Assembly: GCA_963790965.1 (NCBI GenBank)
Contig: CAWBQO010000005.1
Location: 62,001 to 126,000 of the forward strand
Length of the DNA stretch: 64,000 nucleotides
Source: CAWBQO01 sp963790965
Lineage (GTDB): Bacteria; Bacteroidota; Rhodothermia; Rhodothermales; DASSAV01
Direction of reading: 5' to 3'
In this document: positions 8,292-19,585 of the stretch, one piece after another
Position numbering within the stretch: the first letter of the stretch is position 1
Layout of the letters: the number at the start of each line of letters is the position of its first letter
Program-made: the position numbers and the translations under genes
Notes under the pieces: model-generated
Seen by the model: only the letters and a program-made list of their open reading frames with translations
The model's database searches: none
Told to the model about the DNA's origin: nothing

Positions 8292-9866
8292 TCACTCCCA
8301 CTCGATCGTTGCCGGAGGTTTGGAACTGATGTCGTAAACCGTTCGGTTGATGCCGCGCACCTCGTTGACGATGCGGTTCGACACCCGGGCAAGAAACTCG
8401 TACGGCAGCGGTGCCCAGTCCGCCGTCATCCCGTCGATGCTCGTCACAGCCCGCAGGGCGCAAACGTTTTCGTATGTTCGTTCGTCGCCCATCACTCCCA
8501 CCGTCTGCACGGGCAAAAGCACCGCGAAAGCTTGCCAGACGGTGTCGTACAGTCCCGAGGAACGCAGCTCATCGATGAAGATGCTGTCCGCTTCCCGCAG
8601 AATGCGAAGCCGCTCTTCGTCCACCGCGCCGATCACGCGGATGGCGAGGCCGGGGCCGGGAAACGGGTGGCGTCCAATGATGCTTTCATCGATGCCCAGC
8701 AGCCGCCCCACCTCCCGCACTTCATCTTTGAACAGCTCTCTGAACGGCTCAAGAAGATGAAAGCCAAGCGTGTCCGGGAGTCCACCCACGTTGTGGTGCG
8801 ACTTGATGGTCGCCGACGGCCCCTTGAACGACACGCTTTCGATCACGTCCGGGTACAAGGTCCCCTGCGCCAGGAACGCCGGCTTCCGTCCTACCTCCGC
8901 AACGACCGCCTTTGTGGCCTCTTCGAAAACGTCGATGAATGCGGCCCCGATTGCTTTGCGCTTTGCCTCCGGCTCGGAGATGCCGCTAAGGCGCTCAAGA
9001 AAGAGCGGCGTTGCATCCACCGAATGCAGGCGGATTCCAAAGTGATCGCGGAACGTGCGCTGGACCTGCTCCCACTCGCCCTTGCGCAGCACGCCGTTGT
9101 TGACGAAAACGCACGTGAGTTGATCGCCAATCGCCTCGTGCAAAAGCACGGCCGCCACCGACGAGTCCACGCCGCCCGAAAGGCCAAGCAGCACGCCTTC
9201 TTCCCCTACCGCCGCCCGGATCTCCCCGATCTTCTCCTCGATGAAGGAAGCCGGAGACCAGTCGCCGCGGCACCCGCAGACGCGCAGCGCGAAGTTGGAG
9301 AGAATCTGCCGCCCGGACGCAGTATGGACAACCTCCGGATGAAACTGAACGCCGTACCGAAGCCCGCTCTCGTCAACGACGGCCGCAATGGGCGCGTTGT
9401 CCGTCTTCGCGATTACACGGAAGCCGGCGGGTAGACTCGTGATGTGATCGCCGTGGCTCATCCAGACGGCCGAACCGTCCGCGACTCCTTCAAACAGCGG
9501 ATCCGCGAGGCCGGGCACCACGTCGAGCTTTGCCCGCCCGAACTCGCGCCGGGACGCACGCTCGACGGAACCGCCGAGAAGACGCGCCATGGCCTGCAGA
9601 CCGTAACAGATGCCGAGCACCGGCACGGGCAGCCCGTCGGCGGAACGCAGTTCGAGGAGGGAGGCGCTCAGCTGCGGAGCGCCCGCATCGTAAACCGAAG
9701 ACGGGCCTCCCGAAAGCACGATTCCCTTTGGCTGCAGGTCCGCGATAACGGCCGGGTCGGTCGTGCACGGGTAAATCTCCGAATAAACGCCGATCTCACG
9801 AATGCGCCGCGCAATGAGCTGCGTGTACTGCGAGCCGTAGTCGAGGATGACGATCCTTTCGTGCAT
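8292..9866 (-). CDS. guaA: GMP synthase (glutamine-hydrolysing)
   Basis: Converts XMP to GMP using ATP and glutamine; last step of guanine nucleotide synthesis in the cytosol. The 524-residue protein has both expected parts. The class I glutamine amidotransferase domain covers residues 1-200, with the catalytic cysteine at C87 in VLGICYGLQA and the histidine-glutamate pair in GVQFHPEV. The ATP pyrophosphatase domain follows, with the P-loop LGLSGGVDSSVAA. The C-terminal dimerisation domain ends in the conserved PPATIEWE, which is diagnostic for GuaA. It lies 60 bases upstream of the periplasmic-binding protein gene on the same strand and 81 bases downstream of gcvH. Confidence 0.98.
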   Translation of the reverse strand: MHERIVILDYGSQYTQLIARRIREIGVYSEIYPCTTDPAVIADLQPKGIVLSGGPSSVYDAGAPQLSASLLELRSADGLPVPVLGICYGLQAMARLLGGSVERASRREFGRAKLDVVPGLADPLFEGVADGSAVWMSHGDHITSLPAGFRVIAKTDNAPIAAVVDESGLRYGVQFHPEVVHTASGRQILSNFALRVCGCRGDWSPASFIEEKIGEIRAAVGEEGVLLGLSGGVDSSVAAVLLHEAIGDQLTCVFVNNGVLRKGEWEQVQRTFRDHFGIRLHSVDATPLFLERLSGISEPEAKRKAIGAAFIDVFEEATKAVVAEVGRKPAFLAQGTLYPDVIESVSFKGPSATIKSHHNVGGLPDTLGFHLLEPFRELFKDEVREVGRLLGIDESIIGRHPFPGPGLAIRVIGAVDEERLRILREADSIFIDELRSSGLYDTVWQAFAVLLPVQTVGVMGDERTYENVCALRAVTSIDGMTADWAPLPYEFLARVSNRIVNEVRGINRTVYDISSKPPATIEWE

Positions 9867-9947
9867 GGGGCCTATCGTGCAGGGGGTTCAACTCGGCAGA
9901 AGGAGCGTCGCGGGCGGGCTTCATAGGGCGACGGGCCGCCCGCCACC

Positions 9948-10334
9948 TTACTCAGCGACGACGTCCGCGTAGGCTTCCGGCGTGAGAAGGTCCTCGAGCG
10001 AAGCCCCGTCAGCCAGTTCGATCTTAACCATCCAGCCCTCGCCGTACGGGTCCTGGTTGATGACTTCGGGATTGCCGTCGATCGCTTCATTGACTTCCAC
10101 GATCTTGCCCGCAACGGGCATAAAGAGTTCGGAGACGGTCTTTACGGCCTCCACCGAGCCGAACACGTCGTCCGCATCGAGGTCTTCGCCCTCTTCCTGA
10201 ATATCGACGTAGACAATGTCGCCGAGTTCGTGCTGGGCAAAGTCCGTAATGCCCACGGTGGCCGTCGTTCCGTCGTCATCGAGACGGATCCATTCGTGCT
10301 CTTTCGTATAGCGCAGGTCTGCGGGGATGTTCAT
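9948..10334 (-). CDS. gcvH: Glycine cleavage system H protein
   Basis: The H protein carries the lipoyl arm that shuttles the aminomethyl group between the P, T and L proteins of the glycine cleavage complex. The 128-residue protein matches the family over its whole length. The lipoylated lysine is expected at K65 in GSVEAVKTVSEL. The start RYTKEHEWIRL and the end region NQDPYGEGWMVKIEL are also typical. No gcvT, gcvP or lpd lies in this window, so the other subunits are encoded elsewhere. It is 34 bases downstream of accC on the same strand. Confidence 0.97.
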   Translation of the reverse strand: MNIPADLRYTKEHEWIRLDDDGTTATVGITDFAQHELGDIVYVDIQEEGEDLDADDVFGSVEAVKTVSELFMPVAGKIVEVNEAIDGNPEVINQDPYGEGWMVKIELADGASLEDLLTPEAYADVVAE

Positions 10335-10368
10335 GTCGGATCAGTGTTAAGGGTCAAGCGCGGCGCGA

Positions 10369-11718
10369 TCAGGCCGCAGGAGAAGGCATTTTGAAGGATT
10401 CCAGAAAGCGCGTGTCGAAGTTGCCGGATCGGAAATCCGGGTCGCGCAGCAACTCCTGGTGGAAGGGAATGGTCGTCTTGATCCCTTCGATGATGAACTC
10501 GTCGAGTGCGCGCTGCATCTTCTCGATGGCATGAGCGCGCGTCCGCCCGCGTGCTATGAGTTTGGCGATCATGCTATCATAGTTCGGCGGAATGTTGTAG
10601 CCGGTATAGACGTGCGTATCCACGCGAATGCCGTGCCCGCCCGGCGGGTGGAACGTCGTGATGCGCCCGGGCGAGGGCGCGAAGTTCTTAAACGGGTTCT
10701 CGGCGTTGATCCGGCACTCGATGGCGTGCCCGCTCGGCCGCGCATTGTCCTCGCGGATCCTCTCGCCCATCGCGACGCGGATCTGCGCCTCGATCAGGTC
10801 GGAATCCGTCACCTCCTCCGTGACGGGATGCTCGACCTGGATGCGCGTGTTCATCTCCATGAAGTAGAAGCTGCCGTCGGCGTCGAGCAGGAATTCGATC
10901 GTCCCGGCCCCTTCATACGAAACCGCAGCCGCACCTTCGACGGCCGCCTTGCCCATGGCGGCGCGGAGCGTTTCATCAACCGCGATGGAGGGCGACTCCT
11001 CGAGCAGCTTCTGATGCCGCCGCTGGATCGAGCATTCGCGTTCTCCAAAATGGACGACGTGGCCGCGCCCGTCCCCAAGAAGCTGCACCTCGATGTGGCG
11101 CGGCCGCTGGATATATTTCTCGACGTAGAGCGCCGGATTGCCGAAGGATGCTTCCGCTTCCGCTTGCGCCGCCAGGAAGTGTTTGCCGAACTCGTCTTCC
11201 TGGTTCACGATGCGCATTCCACGCCCGCCGCCCCCGGCACTGGCCTTGATGATGACCGGATAGCCAATCTCGGCCGCGAGTTTCCGGCCATGCTTCTCGT
11301 CGTGGAGCACGCCCTGCGAGCCGGGGACAACCGGCACGCCGGCCGCCCGCATGGTTTCTTTAGCGAGGCTCTTGTCGCCCATCAACCGGATCGTGCGCGG
11401 CGAGGGACCAATGAACTTTATGCCGTGATCCTCGCAAATGGCGCTGAAATCCGCGTTCTCCGACAGGAATCCATACCCTGGATGGAGCGCGTCCGCACCC
11501 GTCACTTCCGCCGCCGCGATGATGCGGTCGATGCGGAGGTAGCTGTCGCGCGAGGGCGGCGGACCGATGCAGACCGCCTCGTCGGCAAAGCGGACGTGCA
11601 GCGACTCGCGGTCCGCTGTCGAAAACACCGCTACGGTCTGCAGTCCCATCTCGCGGCAGGTGCGAATGATGCGAAGCGCGATCTCGCCGCGATTGGCAAT
11701 GAGAACCTTTTTTATCAC
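10369..11718 (-). CDS. accC: Acetyl-CoA carboxylase, biotin carboxylase subunit
   Basis: Carboxylates the biotin of AccB with bicarbonate and ATP, the first half-reaction of fatty-acid synthesis. From the GTG at 11718 the protein is 449 residues, the same length as E. coli AccC, and opens with IKKVLIANRGEIALRII; this decides the start, although the frame runs on to 11838 and would then overlap accB. Visible motifs are the glycine-rich ATP loop ASAGGGGRGMR and the metal/biotin site EMNTRIQVEH. The order accB-accC is conserved in many bacteria, and here efp precedes both. The GTG start lies 58 bases past the accB stop. Confidence 0.97.
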   Translation of the reverse strand: MIKKVLIANRGEIALRIIRTCREMGLQTVAVFSTADRESLHVRFADEAVCIGPPPSRDSYLRIDRIIAAAEVTGADALHPGYGFLSENADFSAICEDHGIKFIGPSPRTIRLMGDKSLAKETMRAAGVPVVPGSQGVLHDEKHGRKLAAEIGYPVIIKASAGGGGRGMRIVNQEDEFGKHFLAAQAEAEASFGNPALYVEKYIQRPRHIEVQLLGDGRGHVVHFGERECSIQRRHQKLLEESPSIAVDETLRAAMGKAAVEGAAAVSYEGAGTIEFLLDADGSFYFMEMNTRIQVEHPVTEEVTDSDLIEAQIRVAMGERIREDNARPSGHAIECRINAENPFKNFAPSPGRITTFHPPGGHGIRVDTHVYTGYNIPPNYDSMIAKLIARGRTRAHAIEKMQRALDEFIIEGIKTTIPFHQELLRDPDFRSGNFDTRFLESFKMPSPAA

Positions 11719-11776
11719 AGCAGATCGCGCGCGTTGAGCCGAAAGGACGGGGACGGGAGCAGAATCGGAAGAATCC

Positions 11777-12304
11777 TCAAGCCTTTTCAATGACGAAAAG
11801 CGGCTGGTCGTACTCGACCGCCTGGGCGTCTTCCACAAGGATCTTGCGCACCGTGCCGGAGAACTCCGCCTCGATCTCGTTCATCAACTTCATGGCCTCG
11901 ATGATGCACAGAACGTCGCCGGTAGAAACGCGGTCGCCCACCTCGATGAAGGCCTTCGCGTCGGGAGAGGGCGAGCGGTAGAACGTTCCGACGATAGGCG
12001 CGCGAACGAGCGTCTCCCCCGCAGCCGTCTCCGGTGCGGTTTCGCCGATGGGCGGCGGCACAGGCGCAGCGACGGGTGCGGCAATCTGCGGAGGGGCGGC
12101 GGGCGGCGCGGCGGGCTGGCCCTGCGGGTAGGCCACCGGCGGATATCCGAAGTTCATCCCCGGAAAGGGCATCGACGGCTGCACGCTCACGACCGGGGCG
12201 TTCTTGCGGACCACTATTTTGACGCCGTCCTGCTCGATCTCCACCTCGGCGAGGTTCTGCTCGGAGACGATCTGAAGCAGTTCCCTTAGTTGCGTAAGAT
12301 CCAT
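11777..12304 (-). CDS. accB: Acetyl-CoA carboxylase biotin carboxyl carrier protein
   Basis: Carries biotin between biotin carboxylase and carboxyltransferase. The 175-residue protein starts with MDLTQLRELLQIV, the usual N-terminal helix. An Ala/Pro-rich linker spans residues 60-97 and the biotinyl domain residues 98-175, with the biotinylated lysine at K139 in EAMKLM. The ATG at 12304 is chosen because the family begins there; the frame extends upstream to 12415 with unrelated residues. It is co-directional with efp upstream (107-base gap) and accC downstream. Confidence 0.97.
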   Translation of the reverse strand: MDLTQLRELLQIVSEQNLAEVEIEQDGVKIVVRKNAPVVSVQPSMPFPGMNFGYPPVAYPQGQPAAPPAAPPQIAAPVAAPVPPPIGETAPETAAGETLVRAPIVGTFYRSPSPDAKAFIEVGDRVSTGDVLCIIEAMKLMNEIEAEFSGTVRKILVEDAQAVEYDQPLFVIEKA

Positions 12305-12411
12305 CGTTTCAACCCGTTGTGAGTGGATGCCGCCGGGATTGCCGCACAGGGAGGCTGAGGTGGCACAAGATGACAAGGACGCAAGATACTGCTGACGCGC
12401 GAACCGACGGC

Positions 12412-12981
12412 TCAACCAGCAGAGACACGGGTGATATAATCGCCCGAATCCGTGTTCACGCGGATCGTGTCGCCCTCATTGATGAACAGCGGCACGTAGA
12501 CGACCGCGCCGCTTTCGAGCGTGGCCGGCTTCGTCGCGCCTGTCGCCGTGTCGCCGCGGATGCCGGGGTCGGTCTGCGAAACGAGCAACTCGACACTCTT
12601 GGAGATCTCCGTCGCAAGCGGCACCTCCGTTTCGGCATGTACCAGCACTTCCACAATGCCGCCTTCTTTGACGAACTGCCGACCCGCGACGAGGTCCACG
12701 GGCAATGTAAGCTGTTCGTAGGTCTCCGCGTTCATGAAGTGGAGGCCGAGGTCATCCTCGTAGAGAAACTGATGCGAACGCCGCTCCACCCGCGCCGTCT
12801 CGACCTTCTCGCCCGCCCTGAACGTGTTGTCCACCACTTTCCCGGTGCGCACGTTCTTGAGCTTGCTTCGCACGAACGCGCCTCCCTTGCCCGGTTTGAC
12901 GTGTTGAAACTCGATGATGCTCCAGATGTCGTTATTCCAGACTATCGCAAGTCCGTTCCTGAAATCGCTGGTATCAGCCAT
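12412..12981 (-). CDS. efp: Elongation factor P
   Basis: Enters the ribosomal E site to relieve stalling at polyproline stretches. The protein has 189 residues (family about 185-190) and covers all three OB-like domains. The modifiable tip residue is K32 in VKPGKGGAFVR, so this is a lysine-type EF-P rather than the arginine type that is rhamnosylated. The C-terminal signature GDTIRVNTDSGDYITR is complete. No epmA or epmB candidate is seen in the window. The polyproline stretches of proteins encoded nearby, including AccB, suggest real need for the factor. It leads the accB-accC cluster. Confidence 0.97.
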   Translation of the reverse strand: MADTSDFRNGLAIVWNNDIWSIIEFQHVKPGKGGAFVRSKLKNVRTGKVVDNTFRAGEKVETARVERRSHQFLYEDDLGLHFMNAETYEQLTLPVDLVAGRQFVKEGGIVEVLVHAETEVPLATEISKSVELLVSQTDPGIRGDTATGATKPATLESGAVVYVPLFINEGDTIRVNTDSGDYITRVSAG

Positions 12982-13178
12982 ATAAGCGGTAAAAAAGCGT
13001 AAGGAGTATAGCCTTGTTAATATAGGCTCCGCCGGGGCAGAAGATCAACCGGTGAGGCGGCCCGAACTACGGAAGGCCTGCTCGAAGCGTCGGCAGATAC
13101 GCGCTTCGCCGGCCCGGTGTCCACCCGCATGAACAATTCACTCGGAGAGCGAGGCACCATCGAGATCGCCCGCGCGGC

Positions 13179-13961
13179 TCAGCGGTACTGCTTTTCACGC
13201 CCGAGCATCCCTGCGAGGTCCGTCACGCCAATGGGTCCATGCCGGTAAAGAAACGGCTCGCCAAACCGCGCCCCGACGCGGTAGCCGTCCGCCCGCGCCC
13301 GCGCTTCGATCCAGTGGAAGAAGTCGGGGTTGGAAATGAACGTCTCCGGCTCGTCCTCACCCGCTTCGTATTCGGGATTGAAGAACTGCGACCGGTACGC
13401 CTGCAGAACCTGGACGCGCCGCTCCCAAACGCCGCTCACATCCACGACGAGCGTTGGATTGAACGCGATAGACTGCATGTAGTGGAGCACGTGGTGCGGC
13501 CGCCACGGCTCCTGAAGCGCGCCGTCCTCTTCATGCGTTTCGATCTTGCGCAGGCCGGAATAAAACAGCGCGTCCGCAGCGAACGTCGATGCGCGCCCGT
13601 GGTCCGGATGCCGGCATTCGGGCGGGTTGATCAGGACGATGTGCGGGCGGTAGCGCCGAACGAGCCGGATAAGGGCGAGGCGGTTTTCGGGCGTGTTCTC
13701 GATGCCGCCGTCCGGCAGTCCGAGGTTGTCCCGCGCCGAGAGGCCCATCAGGCGCGAAGCCTCGGCAGCCTCCTCGGCGCGGCCTTCCGGCGTGCCGCGA
13801 GTCCCCAGTTCGCCACGGGTAAAGTCCACGATGCCCGTCTTGTAGCCCTGCTCATGGAGCAGGCACATCGTCCCCCCCGCTGCAAGCTCGACATCGTCCG
13901 GATGCGCCGCCAGCGCAAGAACGTCGAGCCGGGCAGGACTGGTAAAAGGTGCAGCTTTCAA
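13179..13961 (-). CDS. bshB1: Bacillithiol biosynthesis deacetylase BshB1
   Basis: Zinc-dependent hydrolase that deacetylates GlcNAc-malate in bacillithiol synthesis. The 260-residue protein has the LmbE/PIG-L zinc motif AAHPDDVE at residues 19-25 (H20, D23) and the second metal site in ECRHPDHGRA near residues 115-124. The segment LGLPDGGIENTPENRL is characteristic of the BshB1 branch. Bacillithiol occurs in Firmicutes, Deinococcus-Thermus and Bacteroidota-Rhodothermota relatives, which supports the proposed host group. bshA and bshC are not present here. A repeat-rich 1 kb gap lies upstream. Confidence 0.93.
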   Translation of the reverse strand: MKAAPFTSPARLDVLALAAHPDDVELAAGGTMCLLHEQGYKTGIVDFTRGELGTRGTPEGRAEEAAEASRLMGLSARDNLGLPDGGIENTPENRLALIRLVRRYRPHIVLINPPECRHPDHGRASTFAADALFYSGLRKIETHEEDGALQEPWRPHHVLHYMQSIAFNPTLVVDVSGVWERRVQVLQAYRSQFFNPEYEAGEDEPETFISNPDFFHWIEARARADGYRVGARFGEPFLYRHGPIGVTDLAGMLGREKQYR

Positions 13962-14082
13962 ATGTTTTCTGCCTCTGCAGTTATTCGCATTGCGAGAAAA
14001 GCCTCTTTAACACTCCGACTGACGGCACTCTGTGGCTCCGCCAGCATTAGGAGGCCGTTGAATCAATAGAACGCAATGTATT

Positions 14083-14224
14083 TAGCTGACGATATGGACC
14101 AGAGTACCAACGCAACCTCCCCCTTCATGTAGACTCGAGCGTATGTTAGTCCACACTCCAGTCATGCACATTGCCCCGGAAATCTGCGATACATCCCGTC
14201 GATAGTAAATCAACAGACTCTTAA
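14083..14224 (+). repeat. Degenerate 140-bp repeat, copy A
   Basis: Starts TAGCTGACGATATGGACC and ends CAACAGACTCTTAA. It aligns along its length with copy B (14557-14697) at roughly three matches in four, including a near-identical stretch with ACCAACGCAACCTCCCCCTT. Its right end abuts the end of the inverted copy C, so the two are joined tail to tail. Confidence 0.75.
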
Positions 14225-14349
14225 TAGGACGTTGATTTATGGCGGACGCTATTTATTGCGACTTTAATATGCGCAGTGCATGCCTTAAATGCTGCGAAAC
14301 ACCCCCTTTAATCCCCCTCAAGGGGGAAGTTGCGTGGGTGCTTTGGTCC
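14222..14349 (-). repeat. Degenerate 140-bp repeat, inverted copy C
   Basis: Read on the minus strand it begins GGACCAAAGCACCCACGCAA and ends near TCAACGTCCTATTAA, matching the start and end of copies A and B. The middle part is more diverged and contains a CCCCCTT/AAGGGGG palindrome. It forms an imperfect inverted repeat with copy A across position 14223. Confidence 0.65.
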
Positions 14350-14483
14350 AGGTTGTCATTATTATGCAGCACGTTCGGTTATTTCATCGGCCTGTTAAGA
14401 CTCTGTTGATGTATCATGTTTTCGCTTAAACGCTCGGTTACGACAGACATATTATAAATAAACCCTTAGCTTTCCGGAAGAAC

Positions 14484-14511
14484 AGATCCTTCACTGCGTT
14501 CAGGATGACAA
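14484..14511 (+). repeat. 28-bp interspersed repeat, left arm
   Basis: The sequence AGATCCTTCACTGCGTTCAG continues GATGACAA. Its inverted partner lies at 14795-14822 with two mismatches. The form resembles the GTCATCCTGA...GAAGGATCT motif that I recall from intergenic regions of many unrelated bacterial genomes. Confidence 0.7.
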
Positions 14512-14556
14512 TCAGGGATATTGGAAGACTGTCACAATACTATGACGCGCTGTGGG

Positions 14557-14697
14557 TAGCTGACGACACGGACCAAAGTACCAACGCAACCTCCCCCTTC
14601 AGGCTGATTCGAGGGGGTGTTTAGCAGCGCTCCAGTTACATACATCGTCCCGGATATTAGTAATTCATCCCATCAATAGACGTCAACAGCCTCTTAA
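14557..14697 (+). repeat. Degenerate 140-bp repeat, copy B
   Basis: Starts TAGCTGACGACACGGACC and ends GTCAACAGCCTCTTAA, in the same orientation as copy A about 470 bases away. It contains no coding sequence. The size and lack of genes suit a miniature mobile element, but no clean target-site duplication is visible. Confidence 0.75.
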
Positions 14698-14794
14698 GCA
14701 CGTATCAGATATGCTATTTCGCTCAGCATGACCCGGGCGGAAGGTTCCGCTTTTCCTGAGCGCCGCCCCATTTGGCCTCCTCCGGCATCCCCAC

Positions 14795-14822
14795 TTGTCA
14801 TCCTGAACATAGTGAAGGATCT
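14795..14822 (-). repeat. 28-bp interspersed repeat, right arm
   Basis: Inverted partner of the element at 14484-14511, reading TTGTCATCCTGAACATAGTG then AAGGATCT on the plus strand. The pair brackets copy B of the larger repeat. Confidence 0.7.
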
Positions 14823-14957
14823 ACCCTTCCCGACGGCAGAGAGACTGTCGAGATAAGATGAACTCCGGACAAACCCCAAAGCCCTTCTAAATTGCGCCGA
14901 CGCCGCCTCCCATTACAGATTCTTGAAAGGGGGCTTCGAGCATGGATCAATAGTCGT

Positions 14958-17591
<2,634 letters not shown>

Positions 17592-17795
17592 AGATCGGTT
17601 CCTGTTGAAAATCCTGCATTGCGGCCCATTATGGGCGCGATAGCCGCTCTTCGGCAAGTAGAATCGAACGCGAAGGGCGCAGCAAGGTTCATCCCGCGCA
17701 CCCTCCGGCCCTCCATTGTCACGTTTATGTAGTCGAGCGAACCGACCTGCCCGACCGGCGCTCTAAGAAACACCTTCACCCATCTGCCTGCTCGC

Positions 17796-18221
17796 ATGGA
17801 CCCGCTTGCACTTCTCGAAAAAGCCCACGTCATTGCCGTCGTCGGTCTGTCTGACAGCCCCGCCGCAACCAGCCACCGCATCGGGCGCTACCTGATCGAC
17901 GCCGGGTTCACGGTCGTGCCCGTCAACCCGCAGCACGAGCAGGTGCTCGGCCTTACTTCCTATCCGGACGTAAACAGCATCCCGGACACGTTCGCGGTTG
18001 ACATCGTCAATATCTTCCGCCGACCGCGCTTCACTGCGGACATGGTGCGCTCGGCCGTAGACTACGCGGAACGGACCGGTCGGAAACCCGCCGTCTGGAC
18101 GCAACTCGGCGTTTCTTCGGACGAGGCCGAGCGCCTGACTACAGAAGCCGGACTGCCTTACGTCCGCAACCGCTGCATCATGGTCGAACACGCGCGGGGG
18201 CAGGCTGGCGAGGCCTGGTAG
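17796..18221 (+). CDS. CoA-binding domain protein (YccU type)
   Basis: A 141-residue single-domain Rossmann protein of the CoA_binding family related to succinyl-CoA synthetase alpha. It opens with a nucleotide-binding strand and turn (HVIAVVGLSDSPAATSHRIGRYL) and ends with YVRNRCIMVEH, which is conserved in the YccU subgroup. Length is usual for the family. The exact role of these stand-alone proteins is not established. It is convergent with the 2-hydroxyacid dehydrogenase gene; only 8 bases separate their ends. Confidence 0.88.
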   Translation: MDPLALLEKAHVIAVVGLSDSPAATSHRIGRYLIDAGFTVVPVNPQHEQVLGLTSYPDVNSIPDTFAVDIVNIFRRPRFTADMVRSAVDYAERTGRKPAVWTQLGVSSDEAERLTTEAGLPYVRNRCIMVEHARGQAGEAW

Positions 18222-18229
18222 CCCGCCCC

Positions 18230-19354
18230 TTAGCGCCTTGCGGCTTCCGGGTTTACAAGGTAAGGCATGGCGGCAGGGTCGCCGGCATACTGTGCGTCAA
18301 AGGCATTGAAGACTGCCTGAACGCATCGGCCCGCCATTCCGACATCCGGATCGAGCGCGAGCCGCGTCTGCCGGCCGCCGCTTCCAAAGTGATGAAACAC
18401 CCGGACGCGCTCCTCCAGGTCCGGATCGAGCAGCGGCGAGGAGGCCGGCAGCGGCTCCGTCTGGTAAACATCCAGCGCCGCGCCCCCGATCCACTTCTCC
18501 TTCAGCGCCCGCGCGAGCGCCTCTTCGTCCACCACGGCCCCGCGCGCCGTGTTGATGAGGTACGCTGAGGGCTTCATCCGCCGCAGTTCGGCTTCCCCGA
18601 TCAAGCCTTTCCATTCGGCGGTGAGCGGCATGTGCAGGCTTACGAAATCGCCTCTTTCCAGCGCCTCGTCGAGTGTCGCCACGCGGCACGTGCGGCGACG
18701 GGGCATGAGTCCCGCCTCAAATTGCACGTCCAGCATGCGCTGCAACGCTGCAGCGAGTTCAACTTTCGGCGTGCGACTGTAGAGCAGCAAATCTACTCCG
18801 AGGCCGAGGCAGCGCCGCGCAAAGGCCGTTCCAATGCGACCAAGGCCAAGCACCGCTACCGTCGAACCGGTTAGTTCATCGCCCAGGAACGGCAGGTACG
18901 GGTGCCAACCCGTCCATTCGCCCTCCCGCACCAGGCGCTCGCTCGAGTACAGCTTCCGCGCCACGCTCCCCATCATGAAGAACGCGAACTCGGCCGTTGC
19001 CTCGGTAAGCACATCGGCCGTATTCGACACGAAGATGCCGTGCCGACTCGCCGCGGCAACGTCAATGTTGTCATAGCCGACGGCATCCTGCGCGACAATC
19101 CGCAGCGTGCCGGCTCCGGCCGCGAGCACTTCCGCGTCGAGAGGGTCACGCAGCGTTGAAATCAGCGCGTCGATGCCGGAGCGTACCTTTTCGAGGATGA
19201 GTTCTTTGGGCGGCGCTTCGGGGCGCGGATAAACGTCCACCTCCCAGCCTTCGTCCCTGAGCCGGCCCAGCGCGCGCGCTCCAATGTCGCAGGTTGCAAA
19301 GAGCCGCCGGGTCTGTTGGTCTCCTGAATCGGTCGAACGGGGAGCGTATTCCAT
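18230..19354 (-). CDS. NAD(P)-dependent D-2-hydroxyacid dehydrogenase
   Basis: Oxidoreductase that interconverts 2-oxoacids and D-2-hydroxyacids; the YDNIDV region is closest to glyoxylate/hydroxypyruvate reductases. The 374-residue protein has the Rossmann motif VLGLGRIGTAF, the substrate-binding AVGYDNIDV, the arginine in LINTARGAVVDE and an expected catalytic histidine in VFHHFGSGG. It is about 50 residues longer than usual, owing to an insertion after the Rossmann strand (LQRMLDVQFEAGLMPRRR) and an extended end. I use the ATG at 19354; the frame runs to 19498. The substrate is unknown. Confidence 0.88.
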   Translation of the reverse strand: MEYAPRSTDSGDQQTRRLFATCDIGARALGRLRDEGWEVDVYPRPEAPPKELILEKVRSGIDALISTLRDPLDAEVLAAGAGTLRIVAQDAVGYDNIDVAAASRHGIFVSNTADVLTEATAEFAFFMMGSVARKLYSSERLVREGEWTGWHPYLPFLGDELTGSTVAVLGLGRIGTAFARRCLGLGVDLLLYSRTPKVELAAALQRMLDVQFEAGLMPRRRTCRVATLDEALERGDFVSLHMPLTAEWKGLIGEAELRRMKPSAYLINTARGAVVDEEALARALKEKWIGGAALDVYQTEPLPASSPLLDPDLEERVRVFHHFGSGGRQTRLALDPDVGMAGRCVQAVFNAFDAQYAGDPAAMPYLVNPEAARR

Positions 19355-19585
19355 CGTAAGGTCACTGCTGATCAGAAAAAGAGGGCACGGCTTTCGCACG
19401 TGAATACGGCACAAGATAACTGAACGCGCCGCGCGTTGCGCCGCTTCTTGCAATCCTTCCGCGTCGAAGCGCCTTGCGAACCAAATAGACACAAGCACTT
19501 ACCCCCGGCGGATCTACCGCGCTCGGACGGCCGTTGAACGGCTCACACTTATATTGGCGTTCTCGTTCCAAGCTTTTCGTTGATC

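Larger units (their letters stand above)
13962..14957. other. Repeat-rich 1 kb intergenic region between bshB1 and leuS
   Basis: No convincing protein gene is present. The AT content is clearly higher than in the surrounding genes. The segment holds three degenerate copies of a sequence of about 140 bases, two direct and one inverted, and a separate pair of 28-base inverted sequences. Each is annotated on its own. The reading frames that cross the region have no family-like content and are interrupted by the repeats. Confidence 0.8.

Noticed and set aside
6789..9434. Open frame of 881 residues on the plus strand
   Set aside because: It is antisense to the periplasmic-binding protein gene and guaA, which have clear families. 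It is Arg/His-rich, a usual by-product of high GC content.
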